NCBI GenBank assembly: GCA_900539505.1
Contig: UQCL01000037.1
Location: 1 to 22,091, forward strand
DNA: 22,091 nucleotides
Direction of reading: 5' to 3'
Source of the DNA: an uncultured Campylobacter sp.
GTDB lineage: Bacteria > Campylobacterota > Campylobacteria > Campylobacterales > Campylobacteraceae
Part shown: piece after piece, positions 14,981 to 22,091 of the stretch
Layout: each line of letters begins with the position of its first letter
Numbering within the stretch: position 1 is the first letter of the stretch
Notes under the pieces: model-generated
What the model was told of the DNA's origin: nothing
Databases searched by the model: none
What the model saw: only the letters and a program-made list of their open reading frames with translations
Program-made: the position numbers and the translations under genes

Positions 14981-15304
14981 ATGGGTCTAAATCACTATCT
15001 GATCGTCGCTGCGATGATGTTTGGGCTCGGGCTTGCGGGTATGATGAAGCGAAGAAATTTGATAATGCTCTTTTTTTCGAGCGAAATTTTATTAAACGCC
15101 GCAAATTTAGCCCTTGTCGCCGTGGCGAAATTTTACGACAATATAAACGGCGAAATTTTTGCGCTTTTCATCGTGGCGATCGCCGCGAGCGAGATGGCCG
15201 TGGGGCTTGGGCTGCTCATCTTGTGGTATAAGAAAATGGGCAGCATCGAACTTGACAGCTTCGTAAATTTTAAAAATCCTTCTAAGGATGGGCCGGATGC
15301 TTGA
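14981..15304 (+). CDS. nuoK: Complex I subunit K
   Basis: 107-residue membrane subunit with three helices, an antiporter-like proton-path element. The two key acidic residues of the family are present: E35 (FFSSEILLNAAN) and E71 (AIAASEMAVGLG), matching E. coli E36 and E72. A polar C-terminal tail of about 20 residues is a little longer than in E. coli. The start is ATG at 14981; the AGG-like stretch GAGCGAGGG precedes it. Its last 8 bases overlap the chosen nuoL start. Confidence 0.96.
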   Translation: MGLNHYLIVAAMMFGLGLAGMMKRRNLIMLFFSSEILLNAANLALVAVAKFYDNINGEIFALFIVAIAASEMAVGLGLLILWYKKMGSIELDSFVNFKNPSKDGPDA

Positions 15305-17144
15305 TACCGTTTTTGTATGGCTCTTAATCGCCCTTTTCGCACCGCTTGCCTCGGCGATCTTCGCAGGCGTTTTTATTCGCGCCAAAGATAAGATGTTTAT
15401 TGGCGTAGTCTGCTCGGCGCTGGTGATTTTAAGTACTATCGCGTCTCTTGCTTTGATGGAGCTCGTCTCTGATAATCGCCTAATCAGCGTAAATTTAGCC
15501 GATTTCATAAGGACTGGATTTTTGGACGCAAAATTTAGTTTTCTCATAGATAGCGTAAGTGCGGTGATGATGGTGGTCGTAGGCATCGTTTCCAGCGTAG
15601 TGCACGTGTATTCGATCTACTATATGTGGGATGATGAAAACTTCTCTAAATTTTTCAGCTTCCTGGGGCTTTTCGTTTTTTCGATGCTGGTTTTGGTAAC
15701 GAGCGATAATTTTTTAGGACTTTTCATCGGCTGGGAGGGGGTCGGACTCTGCTCGTGGCTGCTAATAGGCTTTTGGTATGATAGGAGCAATTACAGCTGG
15801 TGCGCCAATGAAGCTTTTATAATGAACCGCATCGCAGACCTTGGGATGTTGCTTGGAATTTTTCTGATCTATTTAAATTTCGGCTCGTTGCGCTACGAGG
15901 TGGTATTTGCTAACGCAGCGAGCTTGGAGCCTGAAATTTTAACCCTGATCGCAGCGCTTTTATTTATCGGCGCGATGGGCAAAAGCGCGCAGTTTCCGTT
16001 CCATACCTGGCTTGCCGACGCGATGGCGGGTCCGACGCCCGTCTCCGCGCTCATTCACGCAGCGACGATGGTTACCGCGGGCGTTTATCTGGTGATCCGC
16101 GCAAATGCGATTTTCGCGCTCGCGCCCGAAGTAAGCGGCTTTATCGTCTGCTTGGGCGCTTTCGTGGCGGTCTTTGCGGCGTCGATGGCGCTAGTTCATA
16201 ACGATCTTAAAAAAATCATCGCCTACTCCACGCTTTCGCAGCTTGGCTATATGTTCGTAGCCGCGGGGCTCGGGGCGTATTGGATCGCGCTATTTCATCT
16301 GGCGACGCACGCGTTTTTCAAAGCGCTTCTATTTTTGGGAGCGGGTAACGTAATGCACGCGATGAAAGACGATCTAAATATCCAAAATATGGGCGGATTA
16401 TATAAGTTTATGCGACCTACGGCGATTTTAATGTGCATAGGCTCGCTCGCGCTTTGCGGATTTTATCCGTTCGCGGGCTTTTTTTCAAAAGATAAAATTT
16501 TAGAAGCGGCGTGGAGCGCGGACGCGTATTTCATCTGGGCGCTGCTGTTTGCGGGCGCTGCGATGACGACATTTTACAGCGTGCGTCTAATAATGCTCGT
16601 GTTTTTCGGCAAGCAAAAATTTACTCACCATCCGCACGAGGCGAAAGGCTTTGCCCTCATTGCGATGGGCGTATTAGCCGTGCCTGCAGTGATCGCGGGC
16701 TTTTTCGAGCACGATTTTGCTGAGTTCGTGCTTAGCATACTGCCCGGATTTAAAATTTCGATCCCGCACGGCGTGGAGGTAATTTTGATCGCCCTAACGC
16801 TAGCGATGATAAGCGCGGTAGCGATCGGCACGATTTGGACATACGGCAAGGGTAAATTTAGCCAAAATTTAAAGAATTGCAAATTTTATAAAATTTTGAT
16901 CGCTCAGTATTTTATCCCGCAAATTTACGAGCGCGTGATCGTGCGCGGATACGCTAAGCTTAGCGAGATCTGCGCTAAATGCGACAGCGCGATCATAGAC
17001 GCCAGCGTCGATCTGATCGCTCGCGTGGCGGTAAAAAGCGGCGAAGGTGCGGATCGCGCAAGCAATAGCGGAGATTTGAGCGCAAATTTAAGGTGGATGG
17101 TTTTGGGATCTTTCATTTTGCTGATTTTGGCGTTTGCGCTGTGA
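15297..17144 (+). CDS. nuoL: Complex I subunit L (proton-pumping antiporter-like)
   Basis: 615-residue distal membrane subunit, one of three antiporter-like proton pumps. Key residues are present: E147 in GWEGVGLCSW, K229 in MGKSAQFPFHTWL and H254 in SALIHAATM (the last two fall at the E. coli numbers). The long lateral helix that braces the membrane arm should be in the C-terminal 100 residues, and the last segment (LRWMVLGSFILLILAFAL) looks like its anchor. I chose ATG at 15297, with AAGG nine bases upstream; ATG at 15288 is in frame but has no space for a binding site. Overlaps nuoK by eight bases. Confidence 0.96.
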   Translation: MLDTVFVWLLIALFAPLASAIFAGVFIRAKDKMFIGVVCSALVILSTIASLALMELVSDNRLISVNLADFIRTGFLDAKFSFLIDSVSAVMMVVVGIVSSVVHVYSIYYMWDDENFSKFFSFLGLFVFSMLVLVTSDNFLGLFIGWEGVGLCSWLLIGFWYDRSNYSWCANEAFIMNRIADLGMLLGIFLIYLNFGSLRYEVVFANAASLEPEILTLIAALLFIGAMGKSAQFPFHTWLADAMAGPTPVSALIHAATMVTAGVYLVIRANAIFALAPEVSGFIVCLGAFVAVFAASMALVHNDLKKIIAYSTLSQLGYMFVAAGLGAYWIALFHLATHAFFKALLFLGAGNVMHAMKDDLNIQNMGGLYKFMRPTAILMCIGSLALCGFYPFAGFFSKDKILEAAWSADAYFIWALLFAGAAMTTFYSVRLIMLVFFGKQKFTHHPHEAKGFALIAMGVLAVPAVIAGFFEHDFAEFVLSILPGFKISIPHGVEVILIALTLAMISAVAIGTIWTYGKGKFSQNLKNCKFYKILIAQYFIPQIYERVIVRGYAKLSEICAKCDSAIIDASVDLIARVAVKSGEGADRASNSGDLSANLRWMVLGSFILLILAFAL

Positions 17145-17151
17145 GGTAGGC

Positions 17152-18681
17152 ATGGAATACTTTTTAAGTTTGGTTATATTTTTTCCGGCGGTAGCTGCGG
17201 TTTTGGGCTTTTTGATCGACGAAGCGAGCATTAAGACCTACGCCGTTACGATGAGCTTTATAGAGTTCGTGCTTTCGCTCGTTTTATGGATACTCTACGA
17301 GCCGGTGGACGGCATCGCGTTTAGCGTGCTGCACCCTTTCATAAGCGAATACGGCATCAACTACTTCATCGGCGTGGATGGAATTTCGCTGTTTTTAGTG
17401 ATCCTAAGCACGCTGGTTACCTTTTTAGCGCTGCTTAGTCTAAGCATTAAAGAGCGCGCCAAAAATTTAATCATCTGCATTCTATTTTTAGAGATGACGA
17501 TGGTGGGCGTTTTCGTGGCGCTGGATGCGATTTTGTTTTACATCTTTTGGGAGCTTTCGCTCATTCCGATGCTCTATATCATCGGCGCGTGGGGCAGCGG
17601 CAAGAGAATTTACGCCGCCGTGAAATTTTTCATCTACACCTTTTTAGGTTCGATGTTTCTACTCGTAGGGCTCGTAGCGATGAGCTACTTATACCACGAG
17701 GCTACGGGCGAGTATAGCTTTAATATCCTAAACTGGCAGAGCCTGTCGCTGCCGCTTAGTACGCAAATTCCTCTGTTTTTGGCATTTTCGATCGCCTTTG
17801 CGATCAAGACCCCTTGCTTTCCTTTTCATACCTGGCTTCCGTACGCGCACGGTCAGGCCCCTACGATAGGCTCGGTTCTGCTTGCCGCCGTGCTTCTTAA
17901 GATGGGCACATACGGCTTCGTGCGATTTTCGCTGCCGCTATTTCCCGACGCGAGCGTGCATTTTAGCGGGATGATGTGCGCCGTAGCGATCGCTATGATC
18001 ATCTATGCAAGCTTCATCGCCTTTGCGCAGAAGGATATCAAACAGGTTATCGCGTATAGCTCGATCGCGCATATGGGCGTCATAATGCTTGGAATTTTTT
18101 CAATGAGCCGCGAAGGAATGAGCGGTGCGGTATTTTTGATGATCAGCCACGGTATCGTAAGCGGTGGGCTTTTTATGCTCGTGGGCTTTTTGTACGACCG
18201 CAGGCACACGAAGCTTTTCAGCGAGTTCGGCGGGCTTGCGCGGGTGATGCCGCTTTATGCGTTTTGTTTTTGCGTCGTGCTACTAGGCTCGATAGGTCTT
18301 CCGCTTACGATCGGCTTCGTGGGAGAATTCTTAGGCCTTGCGGGGATTTTTAAGATCAGCTTTAGCTATGCGCTTTTGGGCGGACTCGGCATCATAATGG
18401 GCGCGATCTATTCGATGAATCTTTATAAAAAGACCTTCTTCGGTGCGCTCGTACACGAGGAGAATAAAAAGCTAAGCGATCTAAACAGAACCGAGCTTTG
18501 CTCTATCGTTCCGATCTGCGTGCTGGTGGTAGTGCTCGGCGTCGCGCCGAATCTGATGTTAAAGAGTATCGAGCCTAGCGTGACGCAAAGCCTTGAGCTG
18601 ATGTTTAACAAAGCCTCTCAAACCGCGACTCGCGCCTATATGGAAAAAGCAAATTTTAAGGTAAGAAGCGATGCAAAATAA
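17152..18681 (+). CDS. nuoM: Complex I subunit M (proton-pumping antiporter-like)
   Basis: 509-residue membrane subunit with about 14 helices. Conserved charged residues for proton transfer are E134 (FWELSLIPM) and K219 (FAIKTPCFPFHTWLP), corresponding to E. coli E144 and K234. The block HGQAPTIGSVLLAAVLLKMG after it is typical. ATG at 17152 has GAGG five bases upstream. An in-frame TTG at 17134 is inside nuoL and would add six unlikely residues. Seven bases separate it from nuoL; its 3' end overlaps nuoN by 11 bases. Length is normal, with no insert, unlike NuoG, NuoI and NuoN. Confidence 0.96.
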   Translation: MEYFLSLVIFFPAVAAVLGFLIDEASIKTYAVTMSFIEFVLSLVLWILYEPVDGIAFSVLHPFISEYGINYFIGVDGISLFLVILSTLVTFLALLSLSIKERAKNLIICILFLEMTMVGVFVALDAILFYIFWELSLIPMLYIIGAWGSGKRIYAAVKFFIYTFLGSMFLLVGLVAMSYLYHEATGEYSFNILNWQSLSLPLSTQIPLFLAFSIAFAIKTPCFPFHTWLPYAHGQAPTIGSVLLAAVLLKMGTYGFVRFSLPLFPDASVHFSGMMCAVAIAMIIYASFIAFAQKDIKQVIAYSSIAHMGVIMLGIFSMSREGMSGAVFLMISHGIVSGGLFMLVGFLYDRRHTKLFSEFGGLARVMPLYAFCFCVVLLGSIGLPLTIGFVGEFLGLAGIFKISFSYALLGGLGIIMGAIYSMNLYKKTFFGALVHEENKKLSDLNRTELCSIVPICVLVVVLGVAPNLMLKSIEPSVTQSLELMFNKASQTATRAYMEKANFKVRSDAK

Positions 18682-20476
18682 TCTTTTAAATTTAGCCTCG
18701 ATCGCGCCTATGGCGATACTTGGAGGATTTGCCCTGCTGATGCTCGCGGTTTCGCTTTTTGCGCGCACGCTATCGTATAAATTTTACGCCGTCATCACGA
18801 TATTGGCGCTAGCTCTCGGCTTCGGGCTCGTTTTTGGATACAACAGCGGCATACGCGGGCTTTTCGACGTGATGCTGGTGGACGGAATCGCGACGCTATC
18901 GATGCTTATCATGCTCGCAGGCTCGATATTTTTCATCTTTCTATCTTTGGGCGCAAGAAGCGCGCACGAGTACCACACTGCGGAGTTTTTCGTGCTATTT
19001 CTATTCGTACTCGTTGGCTATGAGTTTATGGTCGCGAGCGAAAATTTAATGATGATCCTCGTCGGGCTTGAGACGGGTTCGCTGGCGCTTTATACGCTAA
19101 TCGCGCTTCACAACCGCGCCAGATCGGTCGAAGCGGCGCTAAAATACTTCATAATGGGCGCGCTGGGATCGGGCTTTTTCGCATTCGGCGCGGCGATGTT
19201 TTTTATATCGACTGGCTCTATGGAAATTTCAAATATCGCGCAGATCGCTAAGAGTTCAAATTTACAAACTAGCATCCTACTTTTCGCCGCCTGCTCATTT
19301 ATGATCGTCTCGATAGGATTTAAGCTCTCGCTGATCCCGTTTCACACCTGGACGCCCGACGTTTACGAGGGTGCGAGCTCCGCAATGGCGGGCTTTTTGT
19401 CCGTCGTGCCCAAGATCGCGGGCTTCGTCGTGGCGATCAGGCTATTTGAAGCGCTGCAAAGCATCGGCGTGCAGTGGCTAAACATCGTGCTCTACGCCGT
19501 AGCGGTGCTTACGATGAGCTTAGCGAACCTTATGGCGCTCGTGCAGCGCGACGTCAAGCGGATGCTGGCTTTCAGCTCCATTTCGCACGCAGGCTTCGTG
19601 CTCTGCGCGATCGTGATCGGCTCTACGCAGGCAAACGCCGCACTTTTCACCTACTGGATCCTATATGCCGTGGCGAACCTCGGCGCGTTTGCGTTCATCT
19701 GGTGCGTGCGGCAAAGGCGCGCGCGCTCGTTAAATTTAAAATTTAAAACCCAAAGCCCCGCTTTAAATTTAAACGCAAACGGCGAGGATGAGGGGAATTT
19801 TATCTCAAACGCAAAGCTTTCTTTTTCGCAAAATCACGAGCCGAGCTCTGCCGGCGAGTTAAATTTAAACGCGAGCGGGCAAGATTTGGCCTGCGCCGAG
19901 TGGAGCGTTAAAGCGAGCGAGCAAAATTTTAAAGTAGGCGAGCAGAATTCCAAAGAAAACGAGCAAAATTTTAAAGCGAGCGAGCCCGGCGCGGAAGCGA
20001 CCCCTTTCGGTACTAAAACTTGCGAGCCAGGCGCCGAAATTTGCGCGCAAAGCTCCAATTTCGCGGCTCGCTTCGAGCATCCGTTTGAGAAATTTGACGG
20101 GCTGATCCGCACCCATCCGCTCTTTGCGTTATGCGCGGCGATCTTTATGCTCTCGCTTGCGGGCATTCCGCCGTTCAGCGTGTTTTGGGGTAAGATGTAT
20201 CTGCTAAGCGCCGCGGTCAATTCGGGCTACTTCGCCCTCGCCGTCATCATGGCGGTAAATAGCGCGCTCGCACTGTATTACTATCTGCGCCTCATCGTGC
20301 GTATGTTTTTGCACGAGCCGCGGGAGGACGTGGAGCTTGACGGCTCGCTGAGCGCGGTCTCAGTGCAGATAAAATTCGCCGTCGTGATAGCTAGCGTGGC
20401 GTGCGTGCTGGCGCCGTTTTTGGTAAAATTCCTAACCGGCGCGGTAAATAATTTCGTCTTTTTAAGCGGGTATTAA
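18671..20476 (+). CDS. nuoN: Complex I subunit N with a low-complexity loop insert
   Basis: 601-residue antiporter-like proton-pumping subunit; the family is about 485. E134 (GLETGSLALY) and K218 (GFKLSLIPFHTW) correspond to the conserved pair of E. coli E133 and K217. The extra length is one hydrophilic insert at about 354-468, in the loop after FIWCVRQRRARS and before FDGLIRTHPLFALCAAIFML. It is rich in Asn, Glu, Ser, Ala and Lys, with EQNFK/EQNSKEN repeats. Without it the protein would be about 486 residues. The insert is in frame and the flanking helices are intact. The start is ATG at 18671, overlapping nuoM. It is the last nuo gene. Confidence 0.95.
   Translation: MQNNLLNLASIAPMAILGGFALLMLAVSLFARTLSYKFYAVITILALALGFGLVFGYNSGIRGLFDVMLVDGIATLSMLIMLAGSIFFIFLSLGARSAHEYHTAEFFVLFLFVLVGYEFMVASENLMMILVGLETGSLALYTLIALHNRARSVEAALKYFIMGALGSGFFAFGAAMFFISTGSMEISNIAQIAKSSNLQTSILLFAACSFMIVSIGFKLSLIPFHTWTPDVYEGASSAMAGFLSVVPKIAGFVVAIRLFEALQSIGVQWLNIVLYAVAVLTMSLANLMALVQRDVKRMLAFSSISHAGFVLCAIVIGSTQANAALFTYWILYAVANLGAFAFIWCVRQRRARSLNLKFKTQSPALNLNANGEDEGNFISNAKLSFSQNHEPSSAGELNLNASGQDLACAEWSVKASEQNFKVGEQNSKENEQNFKASEPGAEATPFGTKTCEPGAEICAQSSNFAARFEHPFEKFDGLIRTHPLFALCAAIFMLSLAGIPPFSVFWGKMYLLSAAVNSGYFALAVIMAVNSALALYYYLRLIVRMFLHEPREDVELDGSLSAVSVQIKFAVVIASVACVLAPFLVKFLTGAVNNFVFLSGY
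19919..19976 (+). repeat. Direct repeat in the nuoN insert
   Basis: GAGCAAAATTTTAAAG occurs exactly at 19919-19934 and 19961-19976, 42 bases (14 codons) apart, encoding EQNFK twice. Between them AATTCCAAAGAAAAC (19946-19960) is a 15-base exact match to 14096-14110 in the nuoI tail. Confidence 0.8.
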
Positions 20477-20500
20477 GAGTTATTTTTTTAAGCGAATGAG

Positions 20501-21019
20501 ATGAAGAATTCCAAAGAGTGGCTAGATGATTTAAAATCAAGAGGGTTCATAGGCAAAGATGTAGAGCTTGCCAATATCGCGGAACATATTGACAAGGAAA
20601 ACGGAAAGTATATTATTAAAAATTTCTATGGTCCTCGCGCAATAGATCGCGTATTGAATTTAACTAAGATTATTTGCGAGCTTGAAGTAGAATTTAGAGA
20701 TTGTGATTTTTATAGTCTAAGCATATCAGGAGTTATAGAACAAAAAATAAGTTTTATCGGTTGTAAATTTAGCGAAGCGGTCTCATTTGAAAATTCTAAA
20801 TTTAAAAAATGTGTTTCGTTTGAGAAATCCGAATTTAATAGTATCGTTAACTTCTCAAATTGCATATTTGAAAAATCGGTAAATTTCGATAATCCTGACG
20901 AGAAAGAATATTCAAAACTAATAAACTTTTCTAATGTTATATTTCAAGACAACGCTTATTTTAATAATATCATATTTAATAATCGTGCGGACTTCCATGG
21001 GACTATATTTAAAAAATAG
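20501..21019 (+). CDS. Pentapeptide-repeat protein, 5' part before a frameshift
   Basis: 172 residues as read. About 60 non-repetitive residues come first. From about residue 65 on there is a pentapeptide-like right-handed beta-helix in which Phe residues alternate at intervals of 5 and 6 (for example F-IGCK-F, F-SEAVS-F, F-ENSK-F, F-KKCVS-F). The frame ends at TAG (21017-21019) right after AAA AAA, in mid-repeat. The -1 frame continues at once in register, so this is the N-terminal part of a longer protein. ATG at 20501 is 24 bases after nuoN, with only a weak binding site. It is AT-rich, unlike the nuo genes. The function is unknown; pentapeptide repeats are mainly a structural scaffold. 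Confidence 0.75.
   Translation: MKNSKEWLDDLKSRGFIGKDVELANIAEHIDKENGKYIIKNFYGPRAIDRVLNLTKIICELEVEFRDCDFYSLSISGVIEQKISFIGCKFSEAVSFENSKFKKCVSFEKSEFNSIVNFSNCIFEKSVNFDNPDEKEYSKLINFSNVIFQDNAYFNNIIFNNRADFHGTIFKK
21008..21019 (+). other. Frameshift at a run of six A
   Basis: The sequence TTTAAAAAATAG puts two Lys codons and a stop in the upstream frame. Rereading the last A (a -1 slip of tRNA-Lys, or one extra A from polymerase slippage) gives TTT AAA AAA ATA GTA, residues F-K-K-I-V, which keeps the 6-residue Phe interval (F-KKIVS-F). An original run of seven A with a one-base loss explains it equally well, as does an assembly error. Confidence 0.85.
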
Positions 21020-22076
21020 TATCTTTCTATGGCGCACGATTTAAAGACTTTGTAAATTTTTCCGCCACTATATTTGAGGGAGATTTAAATTTAGTAAATT
21101 CTAGACTGGACTTTGAATATGAAGATTTGAAGCAAGCTATAACCAAAGCTGCAGAAAATAGCTCGATTAAAGAGGTGGCGAATGATTTCCGCGATAGTTT
21201 TAGGACTTTAAAAAATATCGTAACTAAAACAGGGAATCATCTTGATGCTATAAGGTATCGTGTTTCTGAATTGTATTGTAAGGAGATAGAGCTAGAGGAC
21301 GATCTTAAAGATAAAGAATCTAAAGATCCGGCAAGAAAGAATATTAAAAATTTTATAGATTTAATGCTATTAAAACTTTATCGCGTTACGAGTGACCATC
21401 ATTCAAATCTCGTAAAAATCGTAAATATTGCCGTCACCATCGTAGTGCTTTATGGAGTCTTAAATTGGTTTTTCCCTCGTTTGTATGTATGTTTGGAAAA
21501 AGGAGAGTATGTCTTACAAAATTGGTTGTTTTTATCTGTTTTTATTTTTATAGTAGTTGTGTTTATAATTTGGATTATAAGGGCGGCCGCTCAAAGGTGG
21601 AAAAATCTCGTAATTGTCCTAATACTTCCAATTTTCCTTATTGCTATGCTTCAACCTATGTCCAAATCTTTTTTACACTATTCATTTGTGTCAGAATTAA
21701 ATGATATCCTTAATACCACAGGTGTATTTATTCTTATATTTTTGTTCCTTATTTGCGGATATACCTATATCTCTGAAAAGATGGGATATATAATTTCTTA
21801 CGTTTTTCATATTTTTCTCTATGTTTGCTTTATAGTGTTTTTATTAGTTAGGCCCGAACTTTTTAATCCATTTAGCGGGATATTTCAAAGCACAAAAATA
21901 GAGCCCGATAAATTTAGAAGTTATGTATTAGAAAACAATGAAAGTGCACCAAAGGAAATTTTAGATTTAATAGAGACCAATAGCAACAAAAATATGGATT
22001 ATAATATCAAATTAATTTCCGATCATCGTCTTAAAATTTTAAAGAAAATAGATAGTATAAATGGTCAGTCAAAGCC
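21016..22076 (+). pseudogene. Continuation of the pentapeptide protein with C-terminal membrane domain, frameshifted and 3' truncated
   Basis: In the -1 frame from 21016 there is no stop for more than 350 codons, up to the adapter at 22077. It begins with the rest of the beta-helix (Phe interval 5/6 kept: F-YGAR-F, F-KDFVN-F, F-SATI-F). A charged, probably helical region of about 90 residues follows (KQAITKAAENSS, DDLKDKESKDPARK). Then come about five hydrophobic helices, near 21408-21480, 21519-21590, 21604-21660, 21717-21775 and 21780-21865, and a hydrophilic C-terminal part cut by the contig end. With the upstream part it makes a protein of at least 525 residues: a cytoplasmic repeat scaffold tethered to the membrane. 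I do not recognise the membrane domain. Whether the gene is broken or expressed through slippage cannot be told here. Confidence 0.75.
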
Positions 22077-22091
22077 CTGTCTCTTATACAC
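22077..22091 (-). other. Nextera mosaic-end adapter remnant (artefact)
   Basis: CTGTCTCTTATACAC is the reverse complement of the Tn5 mosaic-end part of the Nextera adapter. It is library sequence; biological sequence ends at 22076. Confidence 0.97.

Noticed and set aside
21465..21704. Short plus-strand open frame in the membrane-domain region
   Set aside because: It is in another frame than the long open one that continues the pentapeptide gene, and has no binding site.

Overview
The window is one whole assembled contig. It still carries Illumina Nextera adapter at both ends (1-42 and 22077-22091), so only about 43-22076 is biological. Gene content and order point to a Campylobacter-type epsilonproteobacterium (Campylobacterota). 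It has a complete nuoA-to-nuoN operon in which nuoE and nuoF are replaced by two small unrelated genes, as in Campylobacter jejuni. Promoters show a -10 box without a clear -35, and words of the AAATTTTA type are frequent. The moderate GC of the core suggests an oral, C. gracilis/C. showae-like species rather than C. jejuni, but this is inference.

Left block (43-5553) is all on the minus strand. It starts with a cluster of small accessory genes: a hypothetical cut by the contig end, an Imm53-family immunity protein and a membrane-anchored hypothetical. No toxin gene is visible. Next come a HemN/HutW-like radical SAM protein, the AzlC/AzlD branched-chain amino acid exporter pair and a PiT-family phosphate transporter.

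Right block (5728-20476) is on the plus strand: the 14-gene complex I operon nuoA-B-C-D-(E')-(F')-G-H-I-J-K-L-M-N. Most junctions overlap or are only a few bases apart, so it reads as one translationally coupled unit. E' and F' lack the NADH/FMN module, consistent with a complex fed by flavodoxin or ferredoxin rather than NADH, as established for C. jejuni. The unusual feature is low-complexity Asn/Ser/Ala/Glu/Lys-rich sequence in three subunits: two inserts in NuoG, a C-terminal tail of about 200 residues on NuoI, and an insert of about 115 residues in NuoN. These share short DNA words and look like an expanding dispersed coding repeat.

After nuoN the composition turns AT-rich. A pentapeptide-repeat gene starts 24 bases downstream and appears to stop at 21019, but the -1 frame stays open from there to the contig end (more than 350 codons). 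It continues the repeat in exact register and then encodes about five membrane helices. The break is at a run of six A; one more A, or a -1 slip, restores a single protein of at least 525 residues. No tRNA, rRNA, CRISPR array or insertion sequence is recognisable.
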